The notes under the pieces: generated by a model
Databases searched by the model: none
The model's input: the letters and a program-made list of their open reading frames with translations, nothing else
Told to the model about the DNA's origin: nothing
NCBI RefSeq assembly: GCF_034661235.1
Contig: NZ_CP141059.1
Span: 1,054,001-1,118,000 of the forward strand
Origin: Nocardioides bizhenqiangii
Lineage (GTDB): Bacteria > Actinomycetota > Actinomycetes > Propionibacteriales > Nocardioidaceae
DNA: 64,000 nucleotides
Direction: 5' to 3'
Translations under genes and position numbers: made by a program
Shown here: in pieces, positions 53,178-62,105 of the stretch
Layout: each line of letters starts with the position of its first letter
How positions within the stretch are numbered: the stretch's first letter is position 1

Positions 53178-54335
53178 ATGACATCTCGGTTCCACCCCCT
53201 GCCCAAGCGCGCCCTCCTGGTCGCCTCCGCCCTCACCGCTCTCGCGCTCGCTCCGGTCGTGAGCACCGCTGACGCGGCTCCCGTCGACAAGCTCGGGGCG
53301 CGGTCCGCTCCCACGGCCCGTACGGTCGCCCAGTACGACGAGCCGCTGGTCTTCGCCCACCGCGGCGCATCCGGGTACCGGCCCGAGCACACCCTCGCTG
53401 CCTACCAGTTGGCCGTCGAGCAGGGCGCGGACTACATCGAGCCCGACCTGGTCTCGACCAAGGACGGCGTGCTCGTCGCGCGCCACGAGAACGAGATCAG
53501 CGGCACCACCGACGTCGCCGACCACCCCGAGTTCGCCGACCGCAAGACGACCAAGACCATCGACGGCAACCAGGTCACCGGTTGGTTCACAGAGGACTTC
53601 ACGCTGGCCGAGCTCAAGACCCTCCGCGCCAAGGAGCGGCTGCCGCAGGTCCGGCCGGGCAACACGACGTACGACGGCCTCTACGAGGTCCCGACCCTGA
53701 AGCAGGTGCTCCGCCTCGTCGACCGTCTCGAGGACCGCACCGGCCGCACCATCGGCGTCGCGCCCGAGCTCAAGCACTCGACCTACTTCGACTCCATCGG
53801 GCTCTCGATGGAGGTGCCGCTGGTCGAGACCCTCGAGGACTTCGGGCTCGACGAGGACGACTCGGCTGTCGCGATCCAGTCCTTCGAGGTCACCAACCTC
53901 AAGGAGCTCAACCGCATGACCGACGCGCCCCTGGTGCAGCTGCTGGACGCGGCCGGGGGTCCGTTCGACCTCAAGCCGCAGGGCGTCACCTACGCGAGCA
54001 TGCTGACGAAGAAGGGCATCAAGCGGATCGCGACGTACGCCGACTGGCTCTCGCCCAACAAGAACTGGGTCCTGCCGCGCGACGCTGCCACCGGCGCGAC
54101 CGGCGAGCCGAGCAACGTCGTCGCTCTGGCACACAAGGCCGGCCTGCCGGTCGTGATCTGGACGCTCCGCGCGGAGAACCAGTTCATGGCGACGAACTTC
54201 CGCATCGGCACGGACCCGAACGCGTACGGCGACCTGGCCGCCGAGATCACGGCGTTCCTCGATGCCGGGGTGGACGCGTTGTTCACCGACCACCCCGACC
54301 TCGGGGTCGCAGCGCGCGACGTCTGGGTGGGGTGA
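53178..54335 (+). CDS. glpQ: Secreted glycerophosphodiester phosphodiesterase
   Basis: 385 aa from ATG at 53178 with a signal peptide ending near ADA-APV. The GDPD motif is complete: FAHRGASGYRPEHTLAAYQL, GADYIEPDLVSTKDG and VARHE, giving the His, Glu and Asp residues for calcium and catalysis. It releases glycerol 3-phosphate and an alcohol from glycerophosphodiesters outside the cell. Followed by the HIT gene after 22 bp. Confidence 0.93.
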   Translation: MTSRFHPLPKRALLVASALTALALAPVVSTADAAPVDKLGARSAPTARTVAQYDEPLVFAHRGASGYRPEHTLAAYQLAVEQGADYIEPDLVSTKDGVLVARHENEISGTTDVADHPEFADRKTTKTIDGNQVTGWFTEDFTLAELKTLRAKERLPQVRPGNTTYDGLYEVPTLKQVLRLVDRLEDRTGRTIGVAPELKHSTYFDSIGLSMEVPLVETLEDFGLDEDDSAVAIQSFEVTNLKELNRMTDAPLVQLLDAAGGPFDLKPQGVTYASMLTKKGIKRIATYADWLSPNKNWVLPRDAATGATGEPSNVVALAHKAGLPVVIWTLRAENQFMATNFRIGTDPNAYGDLAAEITAFLDAGVDALFTDHPDLGVAARDVWVG

Positions 54336-54357
54336 CCCCTGCTCTAAGGTGCGACGC

Positions 54358-54774
54358 ATGGCCGGGTGTGTCTTCTGCGAGATCGTCGCGGGGGACACCC
54401 CGGCCGACGTCGTGATGGACGAGCCGGAGCTGATGGCGTTCCTCGACCGGCGTCCGGTGTTCAAGGGCCACGTGCTGCTCGTGCCTCGGGTGCACGTGGT
54501 GACGCTGCCGGATCTGCCGACCGGCCTCCGCGACGGCTTCCTGGCCGCCCTCCAGCGGCTGGCGACGGCCATGGTCGACGGGCTCGGTGCGCAGGGCAGC
54601 TTCGTTGCGATGAACAATGTGGTCAGCCAGTCCGTGCCGCACCTGCACTGCCACGTCGTACCCCGGACCAAGGGCGACGGTCTCCGAGGCTTCTTCTGGC
54701 CGCGCACCAAGTACGCCGCCGACGAGGCCGCGTCGTACGCCGACCGGCTCCGCCGGACCCTCGCGGCCGGGTGA
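54358..54774 (+). CDS. HIT family nucleotide-binding hydrolase
   Basis: 138 aa. Full HIT domain: CVFCEIVAGDTPADVV at the N-terminus with a CxxC-like zinc pair, FKGHVLLVPRVHV, and the active site HLHCHVVPR. Such enzymes hydrolyse dinucleoside polyphosphates or nucleoside phosphoramidates. It comes 62 bp before the FabG-type reductase gene. Confidence 0.93.
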   Translation: MAGCVFCEIVAGDTPADVVMDEPELMAFLDRRPVFKGHVLLVPRVHVVTLPDLPTGLRDGFLAALQRLATAMVDGLGAQGSFVAMNNVVSQSVPHLHCHVVPRTKGDGLRGFFWPRTKYAADEAASYADRLRRTLAAG

Positions 54775-54835
54775 ACCGGCCGGGCCGTAAGGTGTCGAGT
54801 CGCCAACGCGAGAAGACGAACAGCGAGGAACAGCC

Positions 54836-55606
54836 ATGGGTCGTTTCGACGGGCGGGTCGCCGTCATCACCGGAGCAGCGCGGGGGATCGGGTTCGGCAC
54901 TGCCACCCGGTTCGCCGAAGAAGGCGCTTCGGTCGCGATCGTCGACCTGGACGGAGGCGCAGCGAGCGAGGCGGCCGCCAAGCTGTCCGTGGCCGACGGC
55001 GCCAAGGCGATCGGCGTCGGCGCCGACGTCTCCGACGCTGCCTCGGTCGACGCCGCGATCGAGCGGGTCGTCTCCGAGCTGGGTGGGATCCACATCCTCG
55101 TGAACAACGCCGGCATCACCCGCGACAACCTGCTCTTCAAGATGACAGAGGACGACTGGGACCTGGTCATGGGCGTGCACCTCAAGGGCGCGTTCCTGAT
55201 GTCCAAGGCCGCTCAGAAGCACTTCGTCGAGCAGAAGTACGGCAAGATCGTGAACATCTCGAGCATCTCCGCGCTCGGCAACCGCGGGCAGGCCAACTAC
55301 TCGGCCGCCAAGATGGGCGTGCAGGGCCTCACCCGCACGCTCGGCATCGAGCTCGGCCCGTTCGGCATCAACACCAACGCGGTCGCACCGGGCTTCATCG
55401 CGACGGAGATGACCGACGCGACCGCCGCCCGGCTCAAGCTCGACGTCGACGAATTCCGCCGGCTCAACGCGGAGGCCAACCCGGTCCGCCGCGTCGGCTT
55501 CCCGGAGGACATCGCCGCTGCCGTGTGCTTTCTCGCCAGCGACGAGGCGTCGTACATCACCGGTCAGACGCTGTACGTCGACGGCGGCATCAGCCTCGGC
55601 ACCTGA
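54836..55606 (+). CDS. fabG: 3-oxoacyl-ACP reductase-type SDR
   Basis: 256 aa behind GAGGAA. TGAARGIGFG, NNAGIT, catalytic NISSISALGNRGQANYSAAK (S, Y-x3-K) and VAPGFIATEM, closely matching FabG proteins that reduce 3-oxoacyl-thioesters with NADPH in fatty acid synthesis or the reverse in degradation. The gene is not in a fab cluster, so the true substrate may be another acyl compound. Confidence 0.88.
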   Translation: MGRFDGRVAVITGAARGIGFGTATRFAEEGASVAIVDLDGGAASEAAAKLSVADGAKAIGVGADVSDAASVDAAIERVVSELGGIHILVNNAGITRDNLLFKMTEDDWDLVMGVHLKGAFLMSKAAQKHFVEQKYGKIVNISSISALGNRGQANYSAAKMGVQGLTRTLGIELGPFGINTNAVAPGFIATEMTDATAARLKLDVDEFRRLNAEANPVRRVGFPEDIAAAVCFLASDEASYITGQTLYVDGGISLGT

Positions 55607-55731
55607 TCAATGACACGCCGGGCGGCCGGCCACCGCGGCTGGTCAGCAAGGCGCACACTGGGGGACGGTCGCAAAGTCGACCATTTCACTGCAAGTTCAG
55701 AAGACAACCACAACGACGATCGGAGTACGTC

Positions 55732-56757
55732 GTGCGTGACGCGCGCCAGCTCATCCGCATCACCGCCCTCCTGACCGCCCTCAGCCTCGGGCTCGCCGCC
55801 TGCGGCGGCGACGACGGCGAGGGGGACAGCGGCGGCGACGAGCCGAAGTCGTCCGCCAGCAAGAAGGCCGACCCCGCCACCTGGCCGCTGACCGGACTCC
55901 CGGTCAACGGCGGCGGCTCGGCGGAGCAGGACCACCCCGTCCTCGTCCTCAAGCTGGACAACACCGAGGCGAGCGCGCCCCAGCTGGGGCTCTCGCACGC
56001 CGACCTCGTCGTCGAGGAGCTGGTCGAGGGAGGCATCACCCGGCTCGCGGCGATGTACTACTCCGACATCCCCGGCGACGTCGGCCCGGTCCGGTCCATG
56101 CGCGCCAGTGACATCGGCATCGTCGCGCCGGTCGACGGCGCGATGGTCACCAGCGGCGGCGCGGCGCAGACGGTCGAGCGGATCGTCGACGCCGGCATCC
56201 GGATCTTCAACGAGGGCAGCCCGGGCTTCTACCGCGAGAGCAGCCGGAGCGCGCCGTACAACCTCTTCACCGACATGGGCAAGGTCGCCAAGGCGGCCGA
56301 GGACGGCAAGGACGCCACGCCGGCCGACTACCTGCCGTGGGGCACCGAGGGCGACCTCCCCGCCGGCAAGCCTGCCAACACCCTGACGGCCGACTTCGGG
56401 TCGCACGCCACCAACTGGACGTTCGAGAACGGCAGCTACGTCAACCAGAACTCGTACGCCGCCGACGGTGACGAGTTCCCCGCGGACAGCGTGCTCGTGC
56501 TCCGCGTCGACGTCGGTGACGCCGGCTACACGGATCCAGCGGGCAACCCGGTGCCGGAGACGATCTTCGAGGGCTCGGGCAACGCGTTCCTCTTCCACGC
56601 CGGCAAGGTCGTCGAGGGCACCTGGTCGAAGGACGAGCTCAGCTCGGCCCTGTCGCTCGAGACCAAGGACGGCAAGCTGAAGGTGCCCGCCGGCCGGGTG
56701 TGGATCGAGCTGGTCCCGATCGATGCCAAGGGCGGCTCACTCACCTACGGGAAGTAG
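55732..56757 (+). CDS. DUF3048 lipoprotein (YerB-like)
   Basis: 341 aa, GTG start, lipobox LAAC at about residue 23. DUF3048 pattern: WPLTGLPVNGGGSAEQDHPV, LVLKLDNTEASAPQLGLSHA, DLVVEELVEGGITRLAAMYY, GPVRSMRASDIGIV and a C-terminal half with VEGTWSKDELSS. Proteins like this are anchored outside the membrane; the function is not established. Confidence 0.9.
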   Translation: MRDARQLIRITALLTALSLGLAACGGDDGEGDSGGDEPKSSASKKADPATWPLTGLPVNGGGSAEQDHPVLVLKLDNTEASAPQLGLSHADLVVEELVEGGITRLAAMYYSDIPGDVGPVRSMRASDIGIVAPVDGAMVTSGGAAQTVERIVDAGIRIFNEGSPGFYRESSRSAPYNLFTDMGKVAKAAEDGKDATPADYLPWGTEGDLPAGKPANTLTADFGSHATNWTFENGSYVNQNSYAADGDEFPADSVLVLRVDVGDAGYTDPAGNPVPETIFEGSGNAFLFHAGKVVEGTWSKDELSSALSLETKDGKLKVPAGRVWIELVPIDAKGGSLTYGK

Positions 56758-56792
56758 GCCGTGACGGCCTCCTCGACCAGCGGGTCGTGACG

Positions 56793-57512
56793 TCAGTCCC
56801 CGGCGATGGAGCCGGGGGCCGGCGTGAGGGTGGTGGGCATGTCGACGCCTGCCTCGACCATCATCTGCACGCCGGCGAGCAGGAAGGCGATCGCGCCCTC
56901 CACGCGCTCGGCGGCCTCCTCGGGGTCGGCGGCGGTGGCGACGGACTCGCCGGCCGACGACATCGCGCCGAAGAAGATCCGGGCGTAGGTCTGCAGCATC
57001 GGCTCGTCGAGATCCCACTTCCCGGCCTCGAGCACCGAACGGACGATGTCGAGCACGTTGGCGAAGGTCGAGCGCTCCTCCTGCTCGCGGAACCGCTCGT
57101 AGCCGAGCACGGCGGGACCTTCCTGGATGACGATCCGCCGGTAGCCGGGCTCCTGCACCACCTCGAGGAAGGCGCGGAGTCCCTCCAGCGCCTTCACCCA
57201 CGGGTCCTTCTGACCCTTCAACGCCTTCTGGATCCGCTTCGCGGCGTCGTTCTCGACCCGTTCGAAGACCGCCTCGAAGAGCGCTTGCTTGCCCGAGAAG
57301 TGGTGGTAGAGGGCACCCTTCGTCACCCGGGCTCCGGCGACGATGGCGTCGAGCGAGGCGGCGGCATAGCCGTGCTCGGTGAAAAGCACCTCAGCCACGT
57401 CGATCAGCGCGCGCTTGGTCGAGGCGGAGTACGCCGCCCTGCGCGTGGCCCCCGGGACGTTCGGCACCTTCGGCACCTTGGGGACCAGTCTCGAGACTGA
57501 AGCCTTGGTCAC
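56793..57512 (-). CDS. TetR family transcriptional regulator
   Basis: 239 aa from GTG at 57512. The DNA-binding part reads STKRALIDVAEVLFTEHGYA and SLDAIVAGARVTKGALYHHFSGK. An unusual leader VPKVPKVPNVPG precedes it, encoded by a short GGCACCTTC-type repeat. The ligand domain is C-terminal (RIFFGAMSSAGESVATAADP). No clear target operon beside it; the gene across the gap (57749) is divergent and could be one. Confidence 0.9.
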   Translation of the reverse strand: MTKASVSRLVPKVPKVPNVPGATRRAAYSASTKRALIDVAEVLFTEHGYAAASLDAIVAGARVTKGALYHHFSGKQALFEAVFERVENDAAKRIQKALKGQKDPWVKALEGLRAFLEVVQEPGYRRIVIQEGPAVLGYERFREQEERSTFANVLDIVRSVLEAGKWDLDEPMLQTYARIFFGAMSSAGESVATAADPEEAAERVEGAIAFLLAGVQMMVEAGVDMPTTLTPAPGSIAGD

Positions 57513-57748
57513 CGCGCCAGCATATGTCGTACGTCACGTCTGACTGTCGCGGCTGTGACGTGCGTCCGTGGCGCCCGCCACACCGCGCGGCGAAACAGCG
57601 AAACCGCAGGTCACACCGTGTTTGGGATCACGCGCGCCGGTCTTTGGCGTACCCGGATTCGGACGCATACTGTCAGTACGTACCAACGGTATGTCGTCTG
57701 GCTCTCTCATGGGGACTGGCTGCCGTTCACACCAGTAAGGAGCTGACC

Positions 57749-58282
57749 ATGACCTGGAAGGCCTTTCACAACCGCGGCGAGACCCTTCGCGCCGTTATCG
57801 CCGAGTCGGCGGTCCGTCGGGACGGAATCCTCCCGATGGACGTCCCCGGCGTCGCCGAGCACTTCAGAGACGAGCTGGACCTCCTCGGTGCCCTGCAGAT
57901 CAAGTGGCACACCCGCCTGGCAGGCCACATCGAGAGCGAGCTCTCCGTGCAGCCGATGGACCTCCGCGCCGCCGTGGTGGCCGGATGGGCCCGCACTGCG
58001 GAGGAGCTGCCCGGTGTCCGCATGATCGTCGACCACTACCGCTCGCACCCGGTCGACGACGCGATGGCGCAGGCCGTCGTCCGGATGACCGCGAAGGAGC
58101 ACCACTTCCTCGCTGCGATGGCCGGCCGTGCCAGCGTGACGCGCGAGGAGGGCCACGCCGTCGGCGCCGAGATCGAGAAGGTCGCCCGGAACACCCGGGC
58201 CCGCGTCCCCGCGGTCGACGTCGTCGACGAGGAGCCGCGCCGCCCGTTCATGGAACGACTGCGCGCCGCCATCGCCGCCTGA
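57749..58282 (+). CDS. Conserved protein of unknown function
   Basis: 177 aa from ATG at 57749 behind AAGGAG. All-helical: AFHNRGETLRAVIAESAVRR, VAEHFRDELDLLGALQIKWH, MAQAVVRMTAKEHHFLAAMA. His/Glu pairs recall ferritin-like or hemerythrin-like helical proteins but no metal motif is complete. A strong terminator lies after it. Confidence 0.65.
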   Translation: MTWKAFHNRGETLRAVIAESAVRRDGILPMDVPGVAEHFRDELDLLGALQIKWHTRLAGHIESELSVQPMDLRAAVVAGWARTAEELPGVRMIVDHYRSHPVDDAMAQAVVRMTAKEHHFLAAMAGRASVTREEGHAVGAEIEKVARNTRARVPAVDVVDEEPRRPFMERLRAAIAA

Positions 58283-58318
58283 TCCACCCCAGAGCAACCC
58301 GGCTCGGCCGGGACCCCA

Positions 58319-58375
58319 GCAACAGCCCCGGGACCGACACCTCCCTCCCTCCCTCGTCGTCCCCGGGGCTGTTGC
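58319..58375 (+). terminator. Terminator after the helical protein gene
   Basis: GCAACAGCCCCGGGAC at 58319-58334 pairs with GTCCCCGGGGCTGTTGC at 58359-58375 with one bulged base, around a pyrimidine-rich loop. It is 36 bp past the stop. Stem of 16 bp and clear position make this a good terminator. Confidence 0.75.
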
Positions 58376-58410
58376 CCATTTCCGGGAGCATCAGGACGCG
58401 CGGATCGGGA

Positions 58411-58992
58411 ATGATGGAACACGTGAACAACACGGTCGGCGGCCTCGAAGCCGGGATGCTGCTCCTGGCCAGCCCGGCCCTGCTCGACCCGAACTTCGTC
58501 GACGCCGTCGTGCTGCTGCTCGACGTCAACGACGAAGGTGCCCTCGGCGTGGTGCTCAACCGCCCGAGCGCGCTGCCCGTCTCCGAGGTCCTCGCGGACT
58601 GGGGTGACGTCGTCGAGGAGCCGGAGGTGCTCTTCCAGGGCGGCCCGGTGTCGACCGACGGCGCCCTGGCCGTCGCGCTGGCCAGCCCCGGCGGGGAGGA
58701 CGCCGTCGGCTTCCGGTCGGTCACGGAGCGGTTGGGGCTGCTCGACCTGGACACGCCGACCGAGCTCGTCACCGGCACCGTGGAGCGGCTGCGGATCTTC
58801 GCGGGCTATGCCGGCTGGGGCGCCGGACAGCTCGAGGAGGAGATCGCGGAGGGCAGCTGGTACGTCGTACCCGGCCGACCCGAGGACGTCTTCCGGCTCG
58901 ACACCCGGGATCTGTGGCGCGACGTCATGCGCCGTCAGCCGGGCGACCTGGCGTTCCACGCCACCCGCCCGGCCGACCCTGATTTGAACTGA
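58411..58992 (+). CDS. YqgE/AlgH family protein (UPF0301)
   Basis: 193 aa (start 58411, 58414 or GTG 58423). Family pattern: GGLEAGMLLLASPALLDPNF, ALGVVLNRPSALPVSEVL, VLFQGGPVSTDGALAVAL and IFAGYAGWGAGQLEEEIAEG, then SWYVVPGRPEDVF. Function unknown in actinobacteria; in pseudomonads a relative affects alginate regulation. It is the first of three same-direction genes with DUF3039 and the helicase. Confidence 0.9.
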   Translation: MMEHVNNTVGGLEAGMLLLASPALLDPNFVDAVVLLLDVNDEGALGVVLNRPSALPVSEVLADWGDVVEEPEVLFQGGPVSTDGALAVALASPGGEDAVGFRSVTERLGLLDLDTPTELVTGTVERLRIFAGYAGWGAGQLEEEIAEGSWYVVPGRPEDVFRLDTRDLWRDVMRRQPGDLAFHATRPADPDLN

Positions 58993-59013
58993 CCCCTGAA
59001 CTAGAGTGGATCC

Positions 59014-59283
59014 GTGACTCAGATCGGCTTCTCGACAGAAACGGACGTCCGCGAGGACCGCCGTACCGTCCCGACCGACGAGGGTGACCACGAGCGCTTC
59101 TCGCACTACGTCGAGAAGGACAAGCTCACCGAGGCGATGGTGATGGGCACGCCGGTGCGTGCCCTCTGCGGCAAGGTCTGGGTGCCGAGCCGGGCCCCGG
59201 AGAAGTTCCCGGTCTGCCCGGAGTGCAAGGACATCTGGGAAGGCCTCAAGGACGGCCCGTCCGACCCAGGCTCCGACGAGTGA
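59014..59283 (+). CDS. DUF3039 small zinc-binding protein
   Basis: 89 aa. Typical DUF3039: FSHYVEKDKLTEAMVMGTPV, ALCGKVWVPSRAPEKFPVCP and ECKDIWEGL. Conserved H, C, C-x2-C give a zinc ribbon. The stop overlaps the helicase start (GTGA), so the pair is co-translated as in related genomes. Function unknown. Confidence 0.9.
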   Translation: MTQIGFSTETDVREDRRTVPTDEGDHERFSHYVEKDKLTEAMVMGTPVRALCGKVWVPSRAPEKFPVCPECKDIWEGLKDGPSDPGSDE

Positions 59284-61079
59284 CGGGCGGCGACCCTCAG
59301 TCGCCAGTCGCCCCACGCAACGCTCTCCCTCCGGCCTGGCCGGAGCGAGCGGCTTGGGGCACGGCGCCCTCGCTCCGCGCGTGGCAGGAGGCGGCGCTGG
59401 GTGACTACCTCGAACGGTCCCCGCGCGACTTCCTGGCCGTCGCGACGCCCGGCGCCGGCAAGACGACCTTCGCGCTCTCCGTCGCCGCCGAGCTGCTCGG
59501 GCGGCGCCAGGTCGACCGGCTGATCATCGTCGCGCCCACCGAGCACCTGAAGCTGCAGTGGGCGGAGGCCGCGGCCAAGGCGGGGCTCCCGATCGATCCG
59601 ACGTACTCGGCCGGCAAGGGCAAGATCAGCAGCGACTACGTCGGCGTCGCCGTCACGTACGCCGGCGTGGGCGTCAACCCGCTCGCGCTGCGGATCCGGA
59701 CCGAGCGGTTCCGGACCCTGGTGATCCTCGACGAGATCCACCACGCCGGCGACGCGCTGAGCTGGGGCGAGGGCGTGCGGGAGGCGTTCGAGCCCGCGAC
59801 CCGTCGGCTGGCACTCACCGGCACGCCGTTCCGCTCCGACGTCAACCCGATCCCGTTCGTCACCTACGCGCCCGCCGCTGACAAGGGAGCCGGCGTCCTC
59901 GTATCTGTCCCCGACTACACCTACGGCTATGCGCAGGCGCTGGCCGACCACGTGGTTCGGCCGGTGCTGTTCCTGGCCTACTCGGGCGAGATGCAGTGGC
60001 GCACCCGCGCCGGCGACGAGGTCGCGGCCACCCTGGGCGAACCGCTGACCAAAGACATGACGGCCCACGCGCTGCGGACCGCGCTGGACCCCGAAGGCTC
60101 ATGGATGCCGGCGGTCCTCCAGGCCGCCGACAAACGGCTCTCCGAGGTACGCCGGCACGTGCCCGACGCCGGCGGCCTCGTGATCGCCACCGACCAGGAC
60201 TCGGCCCGGGCCTACGCGAAGCTGCTGAAGGCGATCACGGGCGCATCCGCCACCATCGTGCTGTCGGACGAGAAGGCTGCGTCCAAGCGGATCGCGGAGT
60301 TCGGCGCGAACGACAGTCGCTGGATGGTCGCCGTACGCATGGTGTCGGAGGGGGTCGACGTGCCCCGGCTGGCGGTGGGCGTCTACGCGACGACCACGTC
60401 GACGCCGCTGTTCTTCGCCCAGGCCGTCGGCCGCTTCGTCCGGGCTCGCAACCGCGGCGAGATCGCCTCGGTGTTCCTGCCCTCGGTGCCCCGGCTGCTC
60501 GAGTTCGCCTCCGAGCTCGAGGTCGAGCGCGACCACGTGCTCGGCCGGAAGGTCGCCAGCGACGACGACATCTTCGCCGCCGAGGACGACCTGCTCGCCA
60601 GGGCTCAGGCGGGGGAGTCGGCGTCCGCCGAGGAGCAGGCGCTGCCGTTCGAGGCGCTCGGGTCGCACGCCCGCTTCGACCACGCGTTGTACGACGGAGC
60701 GGCGTTCGGCCACGAGGGCGAGGTGCACGTCGGCTCGGACGAGGAGATGGACTTCCTCGGCATCCCGGGTCTCCTCGAGCCCGACCAGATGAAGGACCTG
60801 CTGCGGCAGCGCCAGTCCGACCGGGCGAAGACCCGGAAACCGGCGGTGGCCCCTGACAGCGTCGAGCGGGTGGCGACCCATGAGCAGCTCGCCCTCATGC
60901 GCAGGGAGCTCAACGGGCTGGTCTCCGCCTGGAACCACCGCACCGGCCAGCCGCACGCGATCACCCATGCCGCCCTCCGCAAGGAGTGCGGAGGGCCGGC
61001 CGCCGCGATCGCCAACGCCGAGCAGCTGCGCGCCCGGATCGACCGGATCAGGGAGTGGGCGATGCGGCGGACCTCCTAG
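59280..61079 (+). CDS. DEAD/DEAH-box (SF2) helicase
   Basis: 599 aa, GTG at 59280 overlapping the DUF3039 stop. Helicase motifs: ATPGAGKTTFALSVAAELL (Walker A), VILDEIHHAGD (motif II DEIH), LTGTPFRSD (motif III), and MVSEGVDVPRL with FFAQAVGRFVRARN (motifs V and VI). C-terminal helical tail (RQRQSDRAKTRKP). It is the actinobacterial helicase always found with DUF3039; the substrate is unknown but duplex nucleic acid is expected. Confidence 0.92.
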   Translation: MTGGDPQSPVAPRNALPPAWPERAAWGTAPSLRAWQEAALGDYLERSPRDFLAVATPGAGKTTFALSVAAELLGRRQVDRLIIVAPTEHLKLQWAEAAAKAGLPIDPTYSAGKGKISSDYVGVAVTYAGVGVNPLALRIRTERFRTLVILDEIHHAGDALSWGEGVREAFEPATRRLALTGTPFRSDVNPIPFVTYAPAADKGAGVLVSVPDYTYGYAQALADHVVRPVLFLAYSGEMQWRTRAGDEVAATLGEPLTKDMTAHALRTALDPEGSWMPAVLQAADKRLSEVRRHVPDAGGLVIATDQDSARAYAKLLKAITGASATIVLSDEKAASKRIAEFGANDSRWMVAVRMVSEGVDVPRLAVGVYATTTSTPLFFAQAVGRFVRARNRGEIASVFLPSVPRLLEFASELEVERDHVLGRKVASDDDIFAAEDDLLARAQAGESASAEEQALPFEALGSHARFDHALYDGAAFGHEGEVHVGSDEEMDFLGIPGLLEPDQMKDLLRQRQSDRAKTRKPAVAPDSVERVATHEQLALMRRELNGLVSAWNHRTGQPHAITHAALRKECGGPAAAIANAEQLRARIDRIREWAMRRTS

Positions 61080-61206
61080 GGCCGAGCGCGTCTACGGCGC
61101 CGCCGGTTTTGGCCAGCCGTCGTCGGCTCACTGGCGGCGACGGCCGGCACCGCCTCCCGCCGCGCTGCCGGCCGCGTCCTGAGTGGGCGAGTGAGTGATC
61201 CACCCC

Positions 61207-61245
61207 ACAGGCAAGGCTTACCTAACTTAGGTTAGGCTCACTCGC
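61207..61245. promoter_or_regulatory. Two adjacent DtxR/IdeR-type iron boxes
   Basis: Compared with the 19-bp consensus TWAGGTTAGSCTAACCTWA, the site at 61207-61225 matches 14 positions and the site at 61227-61245 matches 14; CCTAAC-TTAG-GTTAGG is symmetric in the middle. They end directly before the start of the siderophore ABC operon, so iron-loaded DtxR/IdeR should repress it. Confidence 0.8.
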
Positions 61246-61246
61246 T

Positions 61247-62065
61247 GTGACGACTGCGACGACGGACATCGGTGCCCTGGCGGGGCACGAGCTCGTGCTG
61301 GGCTACCAGCGCACCACGGTCGTGCACGGCGTCTCGGTCCGGCTCCAGGCCGGCGCGGTGACGGCGCTGATCGGTCCGAACGGCAGCGGCAAGTCGACCG
61401 TGCTCCGGTCGCTGGCCCGGCTGCAGCCGGTCGCGGGCGGCCGGGTGACGGTCGGCGAGGTCGACGCCTCGCCGCTGAGCGCGAAGGAGTTCGCGCGCCG
61501 GGTCACCCTGCTCTCGCAGTCGCGGCCGCATCCGTCCGGCCTGTCCGTGCGCGACGTCGTCGCCTTCGGCCGGCACCCGCACCGGCGTCGGTTCGCCGGA
61601 CTTTCCGACGACGACCGGCAGGCGATCGACCACGCGATGAGCGTGACCGGCGTGACGTCGATGGCGGGCCGTTCGGTCGACCAGCTCTCCGGCGGCGAGC
61701 TGCAGCGCGTCTGGCTGGCGACCTGCCTCGCCCAGGACACCGACGTGCTCCTGCTCGACGAGCCGACCAACCATCTCGACCTCCGCTACCAGGTGGAGAC
61801 CCTCGATCTGGTCCGCGACCTCGCGGACCACCACGGGACGGCGCTCGGCGTCGTCCTCCATGACCTGAACCATGCTGCCGCCGTGGCGGACCAGGTCGTG
61901 CTGCTGGACCGGGGCAAGGTCCGCGCCGCCGGCACGCCCGTCGAGGTACTGACGCCTGCGCACCTCTCCGAGGTCTACGGCCTGCCCATCCGCTGCCTGG
62001 TCGACCCCGAGACGGGCGCCGTGCGGGTCGAGGCCCAGAGCAGCCACCACCAGCGGCGCCGCTGA
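61247..62065 (+). CDS. Iron-siderophore ABC transporter ATP-binding protein
   Basis: 272 aa, GTG start. Walker A GPNGSGKST, signature LSGGELQRV, Walker B VLLLDEPTNHLD. FecE/FepC type: single ATPase that powers ferric-siderophore import with the binding protein and permease encoded next. Expression should be iron-repressed through the boxes just before the start. Gap to the next gene is 40 bp. Confidence 0.95.
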   Translation: MTTATTDIGALAGHELVLGYQRTTVVHGVSVRLQAGAVTALIGPNGSGKSTVLRSLARLQPVAGGRVTVGEVDASPLSAKEFARRVTLLSQSRPHPSGLSVRDVVAFGRHPHRRRFAGLSDDDRQAIDHAMSVTGVTSMAGRSVDQLSGGELQRVWLATCLAQDTDVLLLDEPTNHLDLRYQVETLDLVRDLADHHGTALGVVLHDLNHAAAVADQVVLLDRGKVRAAGTPVEVLTPAHLSEVYGLPIRCLVDPETGAVRVEAQSSHHQRRR

Positions 62066-62105
62066 CCGACAGGTCAGGGCGCCCGCACCCAACAGTGAGG
62101 AACCG

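Noticed and set aside
53130..54806. Minus-strand frame of 558 codons opposite the glycerophosphodiesterase and HIT genes
   Set aside because: Both opposite genes have full catalytic motifs; the shadow has none.
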